A stretch of DNA of 64,000 nt from JACCXG01 sp963834305 (GTDB lineage: Bacteria > Acidobacteriota > Vicinamibacteria > Vicinamibacterales > 2-12-FULL-66-21), in the NCBI GenBank assembly GCA_963834305.1, contig CAWIAX010000002.1, forward strand, positions 372,001 through 436,000, written 5' to 3'. Positions 19,303 through 27,810 of this stretch are shown here, piece after piece. The position numbers and the translations under genes were made by a program. Below the pieces are notes generated by a model that made no database searches, was not told the origin of the DNA, and worked only from the letters and a program-made list of their open reading frames with translations. Position 1 is the stretch's first letter; the number at the start of each line of letters is the position of its first letter.

Positions 19303-19791
19303 TTGACATCACTTGGAAGGTTCGCGGCGCGATGCGCGCTCGCGGCTGTCGTCACCGGCGGCGTGGCACTGGCCGGCCTGGCGCCCGAAGCGGCGCGCGC
19401 GGAACAGGATCAGGACAACAAGTCGGCGGGTGTGTTCACCGCCGTCTGCGGGAAGTGTCATCCCGTCGAGCGGGTCACCGCGGCGCGGCGCACCCGCGCG
19501 CAGTGGGAAGAAGCCATCACCACGATGATTACGGCGAGAGGCGCCCAGGTGACGGACGAGGAGTTCGACACCGTGCTCGAGTATCTCGTCAGGACGCACG
19601 GACGGGTGGCCGTCAACCGCGCGCCGGCGGAAGACATCGTGGAGGTGCTGGACATCCCGGAGGCGCAGGCCGCGGCGATTGTCGCCTACCGGAAAGAGCA
19701 CGGCCCGTTTGCCGACTTCGACGCCCTCGCGAAGGTGCCCGGCCTCGACCGCGCCCACCTCGAGACCAGACGCGACGCGCTGACGTTCTGA
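19303..19791 (+). CDS. Exported c-type cytochrome fused to a helix-hairpin-helix domain
   Basis: 162 residues. I start at the TTG at 19303 (GGGGGGA upstream), which gives a clean signal peptide (ARCALAAVVTGGVALAGLAPEAARAE). Residues about 40-105 carry one heme motif (FTAVCGKCHPVERV) and the segment RAQWEEAITTMITARGAQVTDEEFDTVLEYL, typical of small cytochrome domains. Residues 110-162 form a ComEA-like helix-hairpin-helix (EDIVEVLDIPEAQAAAIVAYRK and DALAKVPGLDRAHLE). HhH motifs usually bind DNA, so an exported heme protein with one is odd; the motif may serve protein contact. It converges on the DUF2911 gene. Confidence 0.8.
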   Translation: MTSLGRFAARCALAAVVTGGVALAGLAPEAARAEQDQDNKSAGVFTAVCGKCHPVERVTAARRTRAQWEEAITTMITARGAQVTDEEFDTVLEYLVRTHGRVAVNRAPAEDIVEVLDIPEAQAAAIVAYRKEHGPFADFDALAKVPGLDRAHLETRRDALTF

Positions 19792-19845
19792 CCGGCTCCT
19801 GGTTGCCTGACCGGCGGGGCAGTCCGTGAAGGGAATTGCAGAGGG

Positions 19846-19874
19846 CGGTCGCGCACCGGACCGATGCGCGACCG
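19846..19874. terminator. Hairpin between convergent genes
   Basis: A 10-bp perfect stem (CGGTCGCGCA, 19846-19855, with TGCGCGACCG, 19865-19874) and a 9-nt loop lie between the cytochrome-HhH stop (19791) and the DUF2911 stop (19881). It has no T tract on either side, so it may act with Rho or as a bidirectional block. Confidence 0.4.
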
Positions 19875-19880
19875 TGCCGT

Positions 19881-20429
19881 CTAGCCGACGGTAAAGGGAA
19901 TCGTGGCGCTCTTGGTGCCCCACTCGACGCGCAGCGTGCCGCCCGCCGGCGTATCGTCCACCGAGATCGTCAGCTGCTCGACGGGAGCCTTCGTCTTGCC
20001 CGCCGTCATCGGCGCGCGGCCGATCTCGAGCGCGGCGTTGTACGGCACGCCCCACTGGCCGGGCTTGCCCACCTTGCCGACGATGAGCTCCCAGCTGCTG
20101 GCGCCCGGCTGCGTGTTGAGGGTGTAGCTGCCCGGCGCGAGGCTCAGCGTTCCGAACTTCAGCGCCTTGTCGGTCGTCAGCACCGTGGCTTCGTCTGCCC
20201 CGGTGCGCCACGGCCGCCCTTCGGGCATCAGGTCGCTTTCCGACCGGCCCTTGACCGACGGCCGTCCGTATTCGATCGAGATGTTCGCGCCGTCGATCGT
20301 CCAGTCCGTCTTGACGTGCGGGCTGCCCCCCTTGCCCGGGTGCACCTGCGTCGTCTTCTGATCCGCGAGCGTGACGACCGCGGCAGCCGTGACGAGCACG
20401 GCGGCCATTCCACAAGCAATCCTGCGCAT
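19881..20429 (-). CDS. DUF2911 exported protein
   Basis: 182 residues from the ATG at 20429 with AGGAG 8 bases upstream. The signal peptide is MRRIACGMAAVLVTAAAVVTLA. The mature part matches DUF2911: HVKTDWTIDGANISIEYGRPSVKGR, PWRTGADEATVLTTDKALKFG, LAPGSYTLNTQPGASSWELIV, QWGVPYNAALEIGRAPM. The family is exported and common in Acidobacteriota and Bacteroidota; its function is unknown. It lies downstream of the GlcD-like oxidase on the same strand, 145 bp away. Confidence 0.85.
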   Translation of the reverse strand: MRRIACGMAAVLVTAAAVVTLADQKTTQVHPGKGGSPHVKTDWTIDGANISIEYGRPSVKGRSESDLMPEGRPWRTGADEATVLTTDKALKFGTLSLAPGSYTLNTQPGASSWELIVGKVGKPGQWGVPYNAALEIGRAPMTAGKTKAPVEQLTISVDDTPAGGTLRVEWGTKSATIPFTVG

Positions 20430-20574
20430 ACCTGAAACTCCTGGAAATGGGTGCGGACGAGCCCCGCCCGCCCCGGTACCTGCCCCTGGAGCGTACAACA
20501 GCCGGCGGCCGCGCGCACCACGGAGTCGCCCGCCACGCGTGCCGCCGCCAGCGCAGCGACGACGCGCGACCTGC

Positions 20575-21982
20575 TCACCCCACCGGGTTGACGACCTTCC
20601 CCGGATTCATCCGGTTGTCCGGATCCAGCGCGCGCTTGATCGCGCGCATCACCTCGAGGCCTTCGCCGTGTTCGGCGGCGAGGTACGCCATCTTGCCGTA
20701 GCCGACGCCATGTTCGCCGGTGCAGGTGCCGCCCATGGCCAGCGCCCGGGTCACCAGGCGGTCGTTCAGCCGCCGCGCCTCGGCGAGCTCCGACGGGCTG
20801 TCCGGATCGAGCAGGTACATCAGGTGGAAGTTGCCATCGCCGGCGTGGCCGACGAGGCAGACCGGAAACGGCAGCTCGCGCATGATCGATCTTCGTTTCC
20901 TGGATGCAGTCGGCCAGCCTGGAGATCGGCACGCACACGTCGGTCGCCCACGAGCGGCACCCCGGCCGCAGCGCCAGCCCGGCGTAGTGCGCGTTGTGGC
21001 GCGCCTGCCAGAGCCGCTCCCGATCCTCGAGCCGGGAGGCCCATTCGAAGTCGCGGCCGCCATGCTCGGCCGCCACGGCCGCCACGATCGCCGCCTGCTC
21101 GGCCACGTGCCGATCGCTGTCGCCGTGGAACTCGAAGAGCAGCGTCGGTGCCACGCGATACGCGGTCTTCGAGTAGCGGTTGATGGCGTCGACCTGCACG
21201 TCGTCCAGGAGCTCGATCCGGGCGACCGGCACCCCCTGCTGGATGGTGGCGATCACCGTGTTCACCGCCCCCTGGATGGAGTCGAACGCGCAGATGGCGG
21301 CCGAGACTGCCTCCGGCAGGGGATGCAGGCGGAGCGTGACATCGGTGATCACGCCGAGCGTGCCTTCCGAGCCGACGAACAGCCGCGTCAGGTCGTAGCC
21401 GGCCGACGACTTCCGGGCCCGCGTCCCGGTCTTGATGACGCGGCCATCGGCCAGCACCGCGGTCACGCCGAGCACGTTCTCGCGCATGGTGCCGTAGCGG
21501 ACGGCCGTGGTGCCCGAGGCGCGGGTGGCCGTCATCCCGCCGAGGGTGGCGTCGGCGCCCGGATCGATGGGGAAGGCCAGGCCGGTGTTCCGCAGCGCCT
21601 TGGCGAGCTGCAGCCGCGTCACCCCGGCCTCGACGGTCGCATCGAGATCCTCCGTGCTGACCCGCAGCACGTGGTTCATGTCGCGAAGGTCGATCGTGAT
21701 GCCGCCGCGCAGCGCGTGCACGTGGCCTTCGAGCGAGGTGCCCGCGCCGAACGGGATGACCGGCACCTGAAAGCGCCGGCTGATTTCTACGATGCCCACG
21801 ACGTCCTCCGTCGTGGCGGGGAAGCAGACGACGTCGGGCAGGGCGGCCGGATGGTAGGACTCGCCGTGGCTGTGATGTTCGCGCACTGCCGCGTGGTCGC
21901 TGGCGCGCGGGCCGAGCAGCCGCTTGAGCTCCGAAACAGCGGCGTCGATAGCGCGGGCCTCGGGCACGGTGGACATCGCCAT
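20575..21982 (-). CDS. GlcD/D-lactate dehydrogenase-type FAD-linked oxidase, one frameshift
   Basis: About 468 residues. The ATG at 21982 is preceded by GGGAGG. The N-terminal half is an FAD_binding_4 domain: DVVCFPATTEDVVGIVEIS, VIPFGAGTSLEGH, DPGADATLGGMTATRASGTTAVRYG, FVGSEGTLGVITDVTLRL. The C-terminal half is FAD-oxidase_C: FEFHGDSDRHV, DVCVPISRLADCI and, after an extra base near 20884, VGHAGDGNFHLMYL and CTGEHGVGYGKM, ending DNRMNPGKVVNP. It oxidises a 2-hydroxy acid (glycolate or D-lactate) and passes electrons to the respiratory chain or a cytochrome. There is no signal peptide and no GlcE or GlcF partner nearby. D-lactate is slightly favoured by resemblance to LDHD-like enzymes. Confidence 0.88.
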
Positions 21983-22099
21983 CAGTGTAGCCTCCCGGGC
22001 CTTTTCTCGCCGGGCGAGGGGACTTTTCCGGCCGCGCGTCGCGTGCCGGCCGGCCGGCGCGGGAACCTGTGTGGAACCGTTCTTGCGGGCAGGTTCGCC

Positions 22100-22255
22100 G
22101 TGACTGTTGAGAGACTGCTCGGACGGTCGGTGGCCTTCTGCGTGCACCCGTATGCCGCGTGGCGTCGCCTGCCCGTTCGCGGCCGCGCGCTGCTCGTCGG
22201 CGCCTACTTCGGCACGGCCTATACGGTCGTCCTGGTGCTGCTGTTCGCCGCCTGA
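22100..22255 (+). CDS. Small single-pass membrane protein, unknown function
   Basis: 51 residues from a GTG at 22100 with a weak AGG site. The sequence begins VTVERLLGRSVAFCVHPYAAWRRL, continues with a short basic loop (PVRGR) and ends in a hydrophobic helix (LLVGAYFGTAYTVVLVLLFAA) that runs to the stop. The N-terminal part looks amphipathic with a cysteine and histidine. I do not recognise a family. It is convergent with the dioxygenase gene 7 bp away. The codon pattern resembles that of the neighbours, which favours a real gene, but it is too short to be certain. Confidence 0.4.
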   Translation: MTVERLLGRSVAFCVHPYAAWRRLPVRGRALLVGAYFGTAYTVVLVLLFAA

Positions 22256-22262
22256 TCGACCG

Positions 22263-23240
22263 TCAGCGGGCCGCCGTCCTGCTCGGTCGTTCCTCGGCGG
22301 GGCGCAGCACGGGAAGCGCCGCCTCGATGCCGGCACGCTGCGGCTCCAGCCAGGGCGGCAGCACCAGCGATTCGCCGAGGTGCGCGGGATCTTCGTCCAC
22401 GGCGAAGCCGGGGCCGTCGGTGGCGAGCTCGAACAGCACCCCGCCCGGTTCCATGAAGTAGACCGACTTGAACCAGAAGCGGTCGATCACGTGCGTCGGC
22501 CGGCGCCCCGCGGCGTCCACGCGCGCCCGGACCTCCCGCTGATGCTCGTCGTCTTCGACGCGCCAGGCCAGGTGATGGATGCTGCCCACGCCCCATGCGC
22601 CGCGCCGGGAGTCCGCGGCCGCCTGCCGCACGTCCACGTACGCGCCGGAGACGCCGCCGCTCACGCCATACCGCTGCCACGGGCCGTCGCTGCCGAGATG
22701 TTCGAAGCCAAGCACCTCGGTGAGGAAGGCCGTCGTGCCGGCGAGATCGGCTTCCGTCATCCGTGCGCTCTCCAGGCCACGCACCTGCCGTTCCGCGGGA
22801 ACCGGGCTGTCGTCCCAGGGAGTGAACAACCGCGCGTCGCCGTCGCCGGCCTCGACGAGCGCGAGGCGAAGCCCGTGCGTGTCGGTGGCCGGGATGACCT
22901 GACGGCCGAAGCGGCGTTCGAGCGCACCGGTCCGCACGCCGTAGTGCTCCAGGCGATTGGCCCAGTAGGGCATGCTCCCGTGCGGCACGGACAGCGAGAC
23001 CTCGCTGCTCAGCCCGTGTCCCGCTCGCGAGGGCGCCGCGTGCGACCAGGGGAAGAACGTCAGGTCGGTGCCGGGCCGGCCTTCCGCGTCGGCATAGAAG
23101 AGGTGGTAGGTGCCCGGGTCATCCTGGTTGACACTTTTCTTCACCAGCCGCATCCCGAGGATGCCGGCATAGAAATCGAGGTTCTCCTGCGCCGGCCCGG
23201 CGATTGCCGTCACGTGGTGCAGGCCTGTGATGGGGCGCAT
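22263..23240 (-). CDS. Ring-cleaving dioxygenase of the VOC/glyoxalase family (MhqO/PcpA-like)
   Basis: 325 residues; ATG at 23240 with AAGGAG upstream. Two vicinal-oxygen-chelate modules: residues 1-130 begin ITGLHHVTAIAGPAQENLDFY (metal ligand H at 8-9) and residues 150-290 contain VGSIHHLAWRVEDDE and the terminal ligand GGVLFELATD. The segment RPTHVIDRFWFKSVYFMEPGG is typical of the hydroquinone dioxygenase/MhqO group. These Fe(II) enzymes open hydroquinone or catechol rings and protect against quinones. No regulator is adjacent. The Fe(II) ligand set H, H, E is complete, so it should be active. Confidence 0.88.
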   Translation of the reverse strand: MRPITGLHHVTAIAGPAQENLDFYAGILGMRLVKKSVNQDDPGTYHLFYADAEGRPGTDLTFFPWSHAAPSRAGHGLSSEVSLSVPHGSMPYWANRLEHYGVRTGALERRFGRQVIPATDTHGLRLALVEAGDGDARLFTPWDDSPVPAERQVRGLESARMTEADLAGTTAFLTEVLGFEHLGSDGPWQRYGVSGGVSGAYVDVRQAAADSRRGAWGVGSIHHLAWRVEDDEHQREVRARVDAAGRRPTHVIDRFWFKSVYFMEPGGVLFELATDGPGFAVDEDPAHLGESLVLPPWLEPQRAGIEAALPVLRPAEERPSRTAAR

Positions 23241-23409
23241 GCTTCTCCTTCCGTTCAGTGGTCGGGCGCTCAGCGCCTGCCTTCATCATAGACGTCCCGC
23301 GGGTTCGCGTGGATTCCCCGGCCGGGAGCGATCGGGTGGAGAAGGGCCTGGAAATTCGGCCGATCGGGCGCCGCGCGCGGCGACGTGGGCCGTCGAAGCA
23401 TGTTATGCT

Positions 23410-23480
23410 CAACAAATGCGGCAGCCGCCCTTGGAGCTCAGCGATAGGCCCACGCGCCGGTAACATTCACCGGCGCTTTT
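23410..23480 (+). terminator. Rho-independent terminator ending a short transcript or attenuated leader
   Basis: GCGCCGGT (23454-23461) pairs perfectly with ACCGGCGC (23469-23476) around a 7-nt loop, followed by TTTT (23477-23480). A possible extended -10 (TGT-TATGCT, about 23401-23409) lies about 50 bp upstream, which would give an RNA of roughly 65 nt. Inside it an ATG opens 15 codons (MRQPPLELSDRPTRR) whose TAA falls on the hairpin. The next gene starts at 23527, so this could be an attenuator or a free small RNA. Confidence 0.5.
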
Positions 23481-23526
23481 GCTGTACGCGGCCGACCGAG
23501 GCGGATTCTGCGGAGGAGGGTACCAG

Positions 23527-23784
23527 ATGGCGAGCCGACCAAAAGTGACACAACAGAAGCGCGCGCGGGAGCGCGCCCGCCAGGAGCGCCAGCAGGAGAA
23601 GTTCCGTCGGCGGGATGAAGCCAAAGTACGGCGCGCCAACACGCCGGATGCTCCCGGAGGCGAAGACCCCGATATCGCCGGCATTATCCCCGGACCGCAG
23701 CCCAGCCCGTGGAATGACGATGACCTGCTGGATGAGACCGAAGAAGTCGAGGACGCCGCTGGCGTGAACGGCGGCAGCCAGTAG
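23527..23784 (+). CDS. Small, highly charged conserved-type hypothetical protein
   Basis: 85 residues. The ATG at 23527 follows a strong GGAGGAGGG site, which rejects the longer upstream frame. The first 38 residues are strongly basic and helical (VTQQKRARERARQERQQEKF, then RRRDEAKVRRAN); the rest is acidic and proline-rich (GEDPDIAGIIPGPQPSPW, DDDLLDETEEVED). Such bipolar proteins often bind RNA or ribosomes with the basic helix, but no domain is recognised. The terminator at 23454-23480 sits just upstream and may control it. Confidence 0.6.
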   Translation: MASRPKVTQQKRARERARQERQQEKFRRRDEAKVRRANTPDAPGGEDPDIAGIIPGPQPSPWNDDDLLDETEEVEDAAGVNGGSQ

Positions 23785-23894
23785 ACAGCAGGATGGAGAT
23801 TCACCGAGCCAGCGCTGCGAGCTGAGTAACGAACCGCCCCGGCCCGGAGGAGACCAAGGGCAGCACGCCCGGCGCCTGCTGTCTACTGCCTGCC
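23773..23894. repeat. 20-bp inverted repeat flanking 82 bp
   Basis: GGCAGCCAGTAGACAGCAGG (23773-23792) is the inverse of CCTGCTGTCTACTGCCTGCC (23875-23894) with a single mismatch. The left arm covers the stop codon region of the small charged protein. The 82 bp between contain no gene. It may fold as a long RNA hairpin or be a MITE-like remnant; no flanking target duplication is obvious. Confidence 0.6.
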
Positions 23895-24180
23895 GGCGCG
23901 CCCCTCGCGCCAGGCCGGACCTGATCGCGCGTCCCGGGGCGATCGTCGAATCGCCCCGCGGGCACGCGCCATCGCCCACAGGCCCACGGGCAACTGCAGC
24001 AACGGCCGTACCGGCCAGCGGGCGGACCTCGCCCGCAAATTTTCCCAGGAATTTTCGCGAATCGGTGTGGGAATCTGCCGGCGGGGCGGCCAATTTATTG
24101 GCCTGCGGCCAATGGGTTGGCTACCCCGCCGGTTCGTTCTGGCTGTTCCCCTCGGGTGGGGAACCTTTGCAGCGCGGGTG
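23895..24180. other. Gene-free stretch with three perfect palindromes
   Basis: I see no gene here. Three inverted repeats are visible: CGGGGCGAT-N6-ATCGCCCCG (23935-23958), GGCCAAT-TT-ATTGGCC (24088-24103) and GTTCCCC-N6-GGGGAAC (24145-24164). The last lies 16 bp beyond the stop of the small membrane gene at 24181 and may stabilise or end its transcript. None has a T tract. Confidence 0.45.
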
Positions 24181-24330
24181 TCAGACCACCCGACGGCCGC
24201 TCACCAGACCGACGACGAACAGCACCAGGGCGATCACCAGCAGGACATAGATGAAGTTGCCCATCGTGTAGCCACTGACCAGACCGAGCAACCACAACAC
24301 CAGCAGGATCACCGCAATAGTAAACAGCAT
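24181..24330 (-). CDS. lmo0937-family small membrane protein
   Basis: 49 residues from the ATG at 24330, with AGGAGG 7 bases upstream. The whole protein is two hydrophobic helices around a short polar turn: MLFTIAVILLVLWLLGLVSG, then YTMGNF, then IYVLLVIALVLFVVGLVSGRR. This matches the lmo0937 family of tiny two-helix inner-membrane proteins of unknown, possibly stress-related, function. It stands alone, divergent from the VPS10-like gene. Confidence 0.85.
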   Translation of the reverse strand: MLFTIAVILLVLWLLGLVSGYTMGNFIYVLLVIALVLFVVGLVSGRRVV

Positions 24331-24543
24331 CGTTCAGCCTCCTGCCCCCTGTAGAGCACAACATGTGCCGCCCGTAAATGCTTGAGAAACCTGCCATCTG
24401 AGCCTTCGGCGCAAACCGCTGTGGCGTGACTTACCCACTGTTGGGCCGTCTCCGGCTGAGTCGTGCCTCGAATCGGCATCGCCGGGGTCACTCTGCTGAT
24501 GGGGTTAAGATGGCCGCGCCGCGTGTCACCGGGAGAAATTTCC

Positions 24544-27500
24544 ATGGGCAAACGTCGTCGGGTTGCCGGCATCTTGATCAGTCTCTGGATCGCCCTGGCA
24601 GCCGCCGGGCATGCCCCGCGGCTCGGCGCGCAGGCGCCAGCCATTACGGCTGGCGTGGATGCCGCGCTGTTCAGCGAGCTGCGCTGGCGTTCGATCGGCC
24701 CGGCACGTGGCGGGCGATCGATTGCCGCCGCCGGCAGCCGGGCGCGGCCGCGCGAGTACTATTTCGGCGCGACCGGCGGCGGACTGTGGAAGACCACCGA
24801 CGGCGGCCTCACCTGGCGCGCGGTCACGGATCGCTTCATCGCGACGTCGTCAGTGGGCGCCGTGGCCGTCGCCGAGTCCAGCCCCGACGTGGTCTACATC
24901 GGCATGGGAGAGGTCGCTCTTCGCGGCAACATCATCCAGGGCGACGGCGTCTACAGATCCACCGACGCCGGGAAGACGTGGACGCATGCAGGACTGAAAG
25001 AGTCCAGGGCCATCGGACGCGTGCGCGTGCATCCCGCGAACCCCGACATCGTCTACGTGGCCGCGCTCGGCGATCCCTACGGACCGAATCACGAGCGGGG
25101 CGTCTTCAAGACCGTTGACGGCGGCGCGACATGGTCGAAGGTGCTGTTCCGCGACGACAGAACCGGCGCCGTGGACCTGTCCATGGATGCCGGCAACCCC
25201 GACGTGCTGTATGCGACCCTGTGGGAGGTCAATCGCACCCCGCATTCGCTCTCGAGCGGCGGCCCCGGCAGCGGGCTGTTCAAGACGACCGACGGCGGCG
25301 CGACGTGGCAGGAGCTGACGCGCAATCCGGGGCTCCCCGCCCCTGTCTGGGGGAAGGCCGGCGTTTCGGTGTCTCCAGTCGATCCCTCGCGGGTCTACGC
25401 GCTCATCGAGGCGGCCGAGGGGGGCGTCTTCCTGTCGGACGATGGCGGCGGGAGCTGGAAGCTGGTGAACGACGACCGCCGGCTCCGGCAGCGCGCGTTC
25501 TATTACACCCGGCTCTACGCCGACACCGGCGCGAAGGATACCGTCTACATTCTGAACACCGGACTCTACCGCTCCACCGACGCGGGGGCGTCCATCCGCA
25601 GCATTCGCGTGCCCCACGGCGACAACCACGATCTCTGGATTGCGCCGGACGACCCGCAGCGGATGATCAACAGCAACGACGGCGGCGCCAACGTGTCGAT
25701 CAATGCCGGCGAGAGCTGGACGGACCAGGACTATCCGACCGCCCAGATGTACAACGTGTTCACGACCTCGCACGTGCCCTACCACGTCTGCGGCGCGCAG
25801 CAGGACAACTCCACGGCGTGCGTCTCCAGCACCGGCGCAGGGGAGCTCTATCCCGTTGGTGGCGGCGAGAGCGGCTACATCGCTCCCGACCCCGGCAACC
25901 CCGACGTCTTCTACGCCGGCAGCTACGGCGGCCTGCTGACGCGCATCGACCGGCGGACCGGCGAGCGGCGGGTGATCAGCGTGTGGCCGGACAACCCGAT
26001 GGGCGCCGCGTCGAGCGACATCACCGAACGCTTCCAGTGGACGTTCCCCATCATCGCGCCGGCCAACGACCCGGGGACGTTGTACGCGGCCTCGCAGCAC
26101 GTCTGGAAATCCACCACCGGCGGGCAGCGCTGGGAGCGCGTCAGTCCCGACCTGACCAGGCACGATCCCGCGACGATGGAAGCGTCTGGCGGCCCGATCA
26201 CGCTCGACCAGACCGGTGTCGAGACCTACGCGACCATCTTCACCCTGGCGCCGTCGCCGCTCGAGCGCCCGGTGATCTGGGCCGGATCGGACGACGGCCG
26301 CGTCCATGTCACGCGCGACGCCGGGAAGACGTGGGCCGACGTGACGCCCGCGGGTCTGCCCGAGTTCACGCGCATCAGCCTGATCGACGCCTCGCCGCAC
26401 GACCCGGCCGTCGCCTATCTCGCGGGCAATCGCTACCAGCGGGCGGATCGGGCGCCCTACGTTTACCGGACGGCCGACTACGGCCAGTCGTGGACGAAGA
26501 TCGTGACCGGCCTGCCGGGCGACGATTTCCCCCGCGCCATCCGCGCCGATCCCGTGCGGCGCGGCCTGCTGTTTCTCGGCACCGAAACCGGCATCTACGT
26601 CAGCCTGGATGATGGCGGGCACTGGCAGTCGCTGCGGCTCGATCTGCCGGTCACGCCGGTGCACGGCATTCAGATCAGGAACACCGACGTGGTGATCGGC
26701 ACCCACGGGCGTTCCTTCTACGTGCTCGACGACATCAGCGTCTTGCGCCAGATACAGCACGTGGAGCGGGAGACCACCAGTGAGCCGGTCGTCCTCTTCG
26801 CTCCGGCGGACGCCGTCCGCTCGGTGTCGCGCGGCGTGAACATCCACTACTACCTCAGCTCCCTGACCGGCACCGTGACCATCGAGGTGCTCGATGCCGC
26901 CGGTCACACGATCCAGACGTTCTCGAGTGCCGAGGCCGGCGCGCCGTCCGGCGATCGCTCCGCCGCGGCGGCGGAGCCGGACGCGGACGAGGGGAGCACG
27001 CGGCCGCGCCCGCCGCAGGTGACGGGAAAGCAGGGGATGAACCGCTTCGTCTGGGACCTGCGGTATCCCGGCGCCCTGGACTTTCCGGGCCTCGTCCTCT
27101 GGGCGGCGACGACGCGCGGGCCGCAGGCGCCCCCGGGCACCTACACCGTCCGGCTGACCGCCGACGGCGTGACCAGGACCGCACGGTTCGCCATCCGGCG
27201 GAACGCCGCGGTGCCAGGGGTGACGGATGCCGACCTGCTGGAGCAGTTCGCCCTGGCGCGCCAGATCAGCGAACGGGTATCGGCGGCACACGGGGCAGTC
27301 GTGCGCATCCGCCATCTCAAGGCGCAGATCGCCGATCGCGCTGCCGGGACGAAGCGCGCGGCGCTCGCGGCCGCGGCACAGTCGCTGGCCGCGGCGCTGA
27401 CAGAGATTGAAGGGGAGATCTATCAGTACCGCAATCGCAGCAGCCAGGATCCGCTGAACTATCCGATCCGGCTGAACAACAAGCTGGCAGCGCTGCAGAG

Positions 27501-27810
27501 CACGGTCGAGAGCGGCGACTACAAGCCGACCGACCAAACGTATGCCGTCTTCGGCGAGCTGTCGGCCAGGCTCGAGCGGCAGCTGGAGAGGCTCGAGGCG
27601 CTCGTGACCGGCACGGTGCCAGGGTTCAACGCGCGGCTGAAGGCAGCAGGGCTCGACCCGGTCAGCGCGGAGCCGCCTGATCCCGCTCGACCGTCACCTC
27701 CACGAGGCCCAGCGGCTCCTCGACCGCCACGAACAGCTCGTCGGCGTTCTCGGCGCCGGCGCGGAACAGGTCGGCCGGACGATAGGGCCGTTCCTGCATC
27801 GCCAGCGTGA
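24544..27810 (+). CDS. Exported VPS10/sortilin-like Asp-box (BNR) repeat protein
   Basis: Up to 1088 residues from the ATG at 24544 (GGAG 8 bases upstream). A signal peptide ends near residue 33 (APRLGAQ). The body is a large beta-propeller array with many Asp boxes of the S/T-x-D-x-G-x-T-W type (KTTDGGLTW, RSTDAGKTW, KTVDGGATW, KTTDGGATW, TRDAGKTW, ADYGQSW). A Gly/Pro-rich linker near residues 800-830 leads to an Ig-like region (MNRFVWDLRYPGALDFPGL, GTYTVRLTADGVTRTARF) and a C-terminal helical part. Related acidobacterial proteins are annotated as glycosyl hydrolases or VPS10 proteins without proven activity. The last 50 residues are Pro/Arg-rich and run antisense through the uricase-like gene, so the true stop may lie near 27660-27680. 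Confidence 0.85.
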   Translation: MGKRRRVAGILISLWIALAAAGHAPRLGAQAPAITAGVDAALFSELRWRSIGPARGGRSIAAAGSRARPREYYFGATGGGLWKTTDGGLTWRAVTDRFIATSSVGAVAVAESSPDVVYIGMGEVALRGNIIQGDGVYRSTDAGKTWTHAGLKESRAIGRVRVHPANPDIVYVAALGDPYGPNHERGVFKTVDGGATWSKVLFRDDRTGAVDLSMDAGNPDVLYATLWEVNRTPHSLSSGGPGSGLFKTTDGGATWQELTRNPGLPAPVWGKAGVSVSPVDPSRVYALIEAAEGGVFLSDDGGGSWKLVNDDRRLRQRAFYYTRLYADTGAKDTVYILNTGLYRSTDAGASIRSIRVPHGDNHDLWIAPDDPQRMINSNDGGANVSINAGESWTDQDYPTAQMYNVFTTSHVPYHVCGAQQDNSTACVSSTGAGELYPVGGGESGYIAPDPGNPDVFYAGSYGGLLTRIDRRTGERRVISVWPDNPMGAASSDITERFQWTFPIIAPANDPGTLYAASQHVWKSTTGGQRWERVSPDLTRHDPATMEASGGPITLDQTGVETYATIFTLAPSPLERPVIWAGSDDGRVHVTRDAGKTWADVTPAGLPEFTRISLIDASPHDPAVAYLAGNRYQRADRAPYVYRTADYGQSWTKIVTGLPGDDFPRAIRADPVRRGLLFLGTETGIYVSLDDGGHWQSLRLDLPVTPVHGIQIRNTDVVIGTHGRSFYVLDDISVLRQIQHVERETTSEPVVLFAPADAVRSVSRGVNIHYYLSSLTGTVTIEVLDAAGHTIQTFSSAEAGAPSGDRSAAAAEPDADEGSTRPRPPQVTGKQGMNRFVWDLRYPGALDFPGLVLWAATTRGPQAPPGTYTVRLTADGVTRTARFAIRRNAAVPGVTDADLLEQFALARQISERVSAAHGAVVRIRHLKAQIADRAAGTKRAALAAAAQSLAAALTEIEGEIYQYRNRSSQDPLNYPIRLNNKLAALQSTVESGDYKPTDQTYAVFGELSARLERQLERLEALVTGTVPGFNARLKAAGLDPVSAEPPDPARPSPPRGPAAPRPPRTARRRSRRRRGTGRPDDRAVPASPA

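Noticed and set aside
23410..23480. Known riboswitch class
   Set aside because: I could not match the sequence to a conserved riboswitch core; only the terminator and a short frame are clear.
23467..24093. 208-codon minus-strand frame
   Set aside because: No recognisable motif and no ribosome site; it runs across the terminator, a well-supported plus-strand small gene and the inverted repeat.
24850..27537. 895-codon minus-strand frame opposite the VPS10-like gene
   Set aside because: Shadow frame with no domains; the plus strand carries Asp boxes and a signal peptide.
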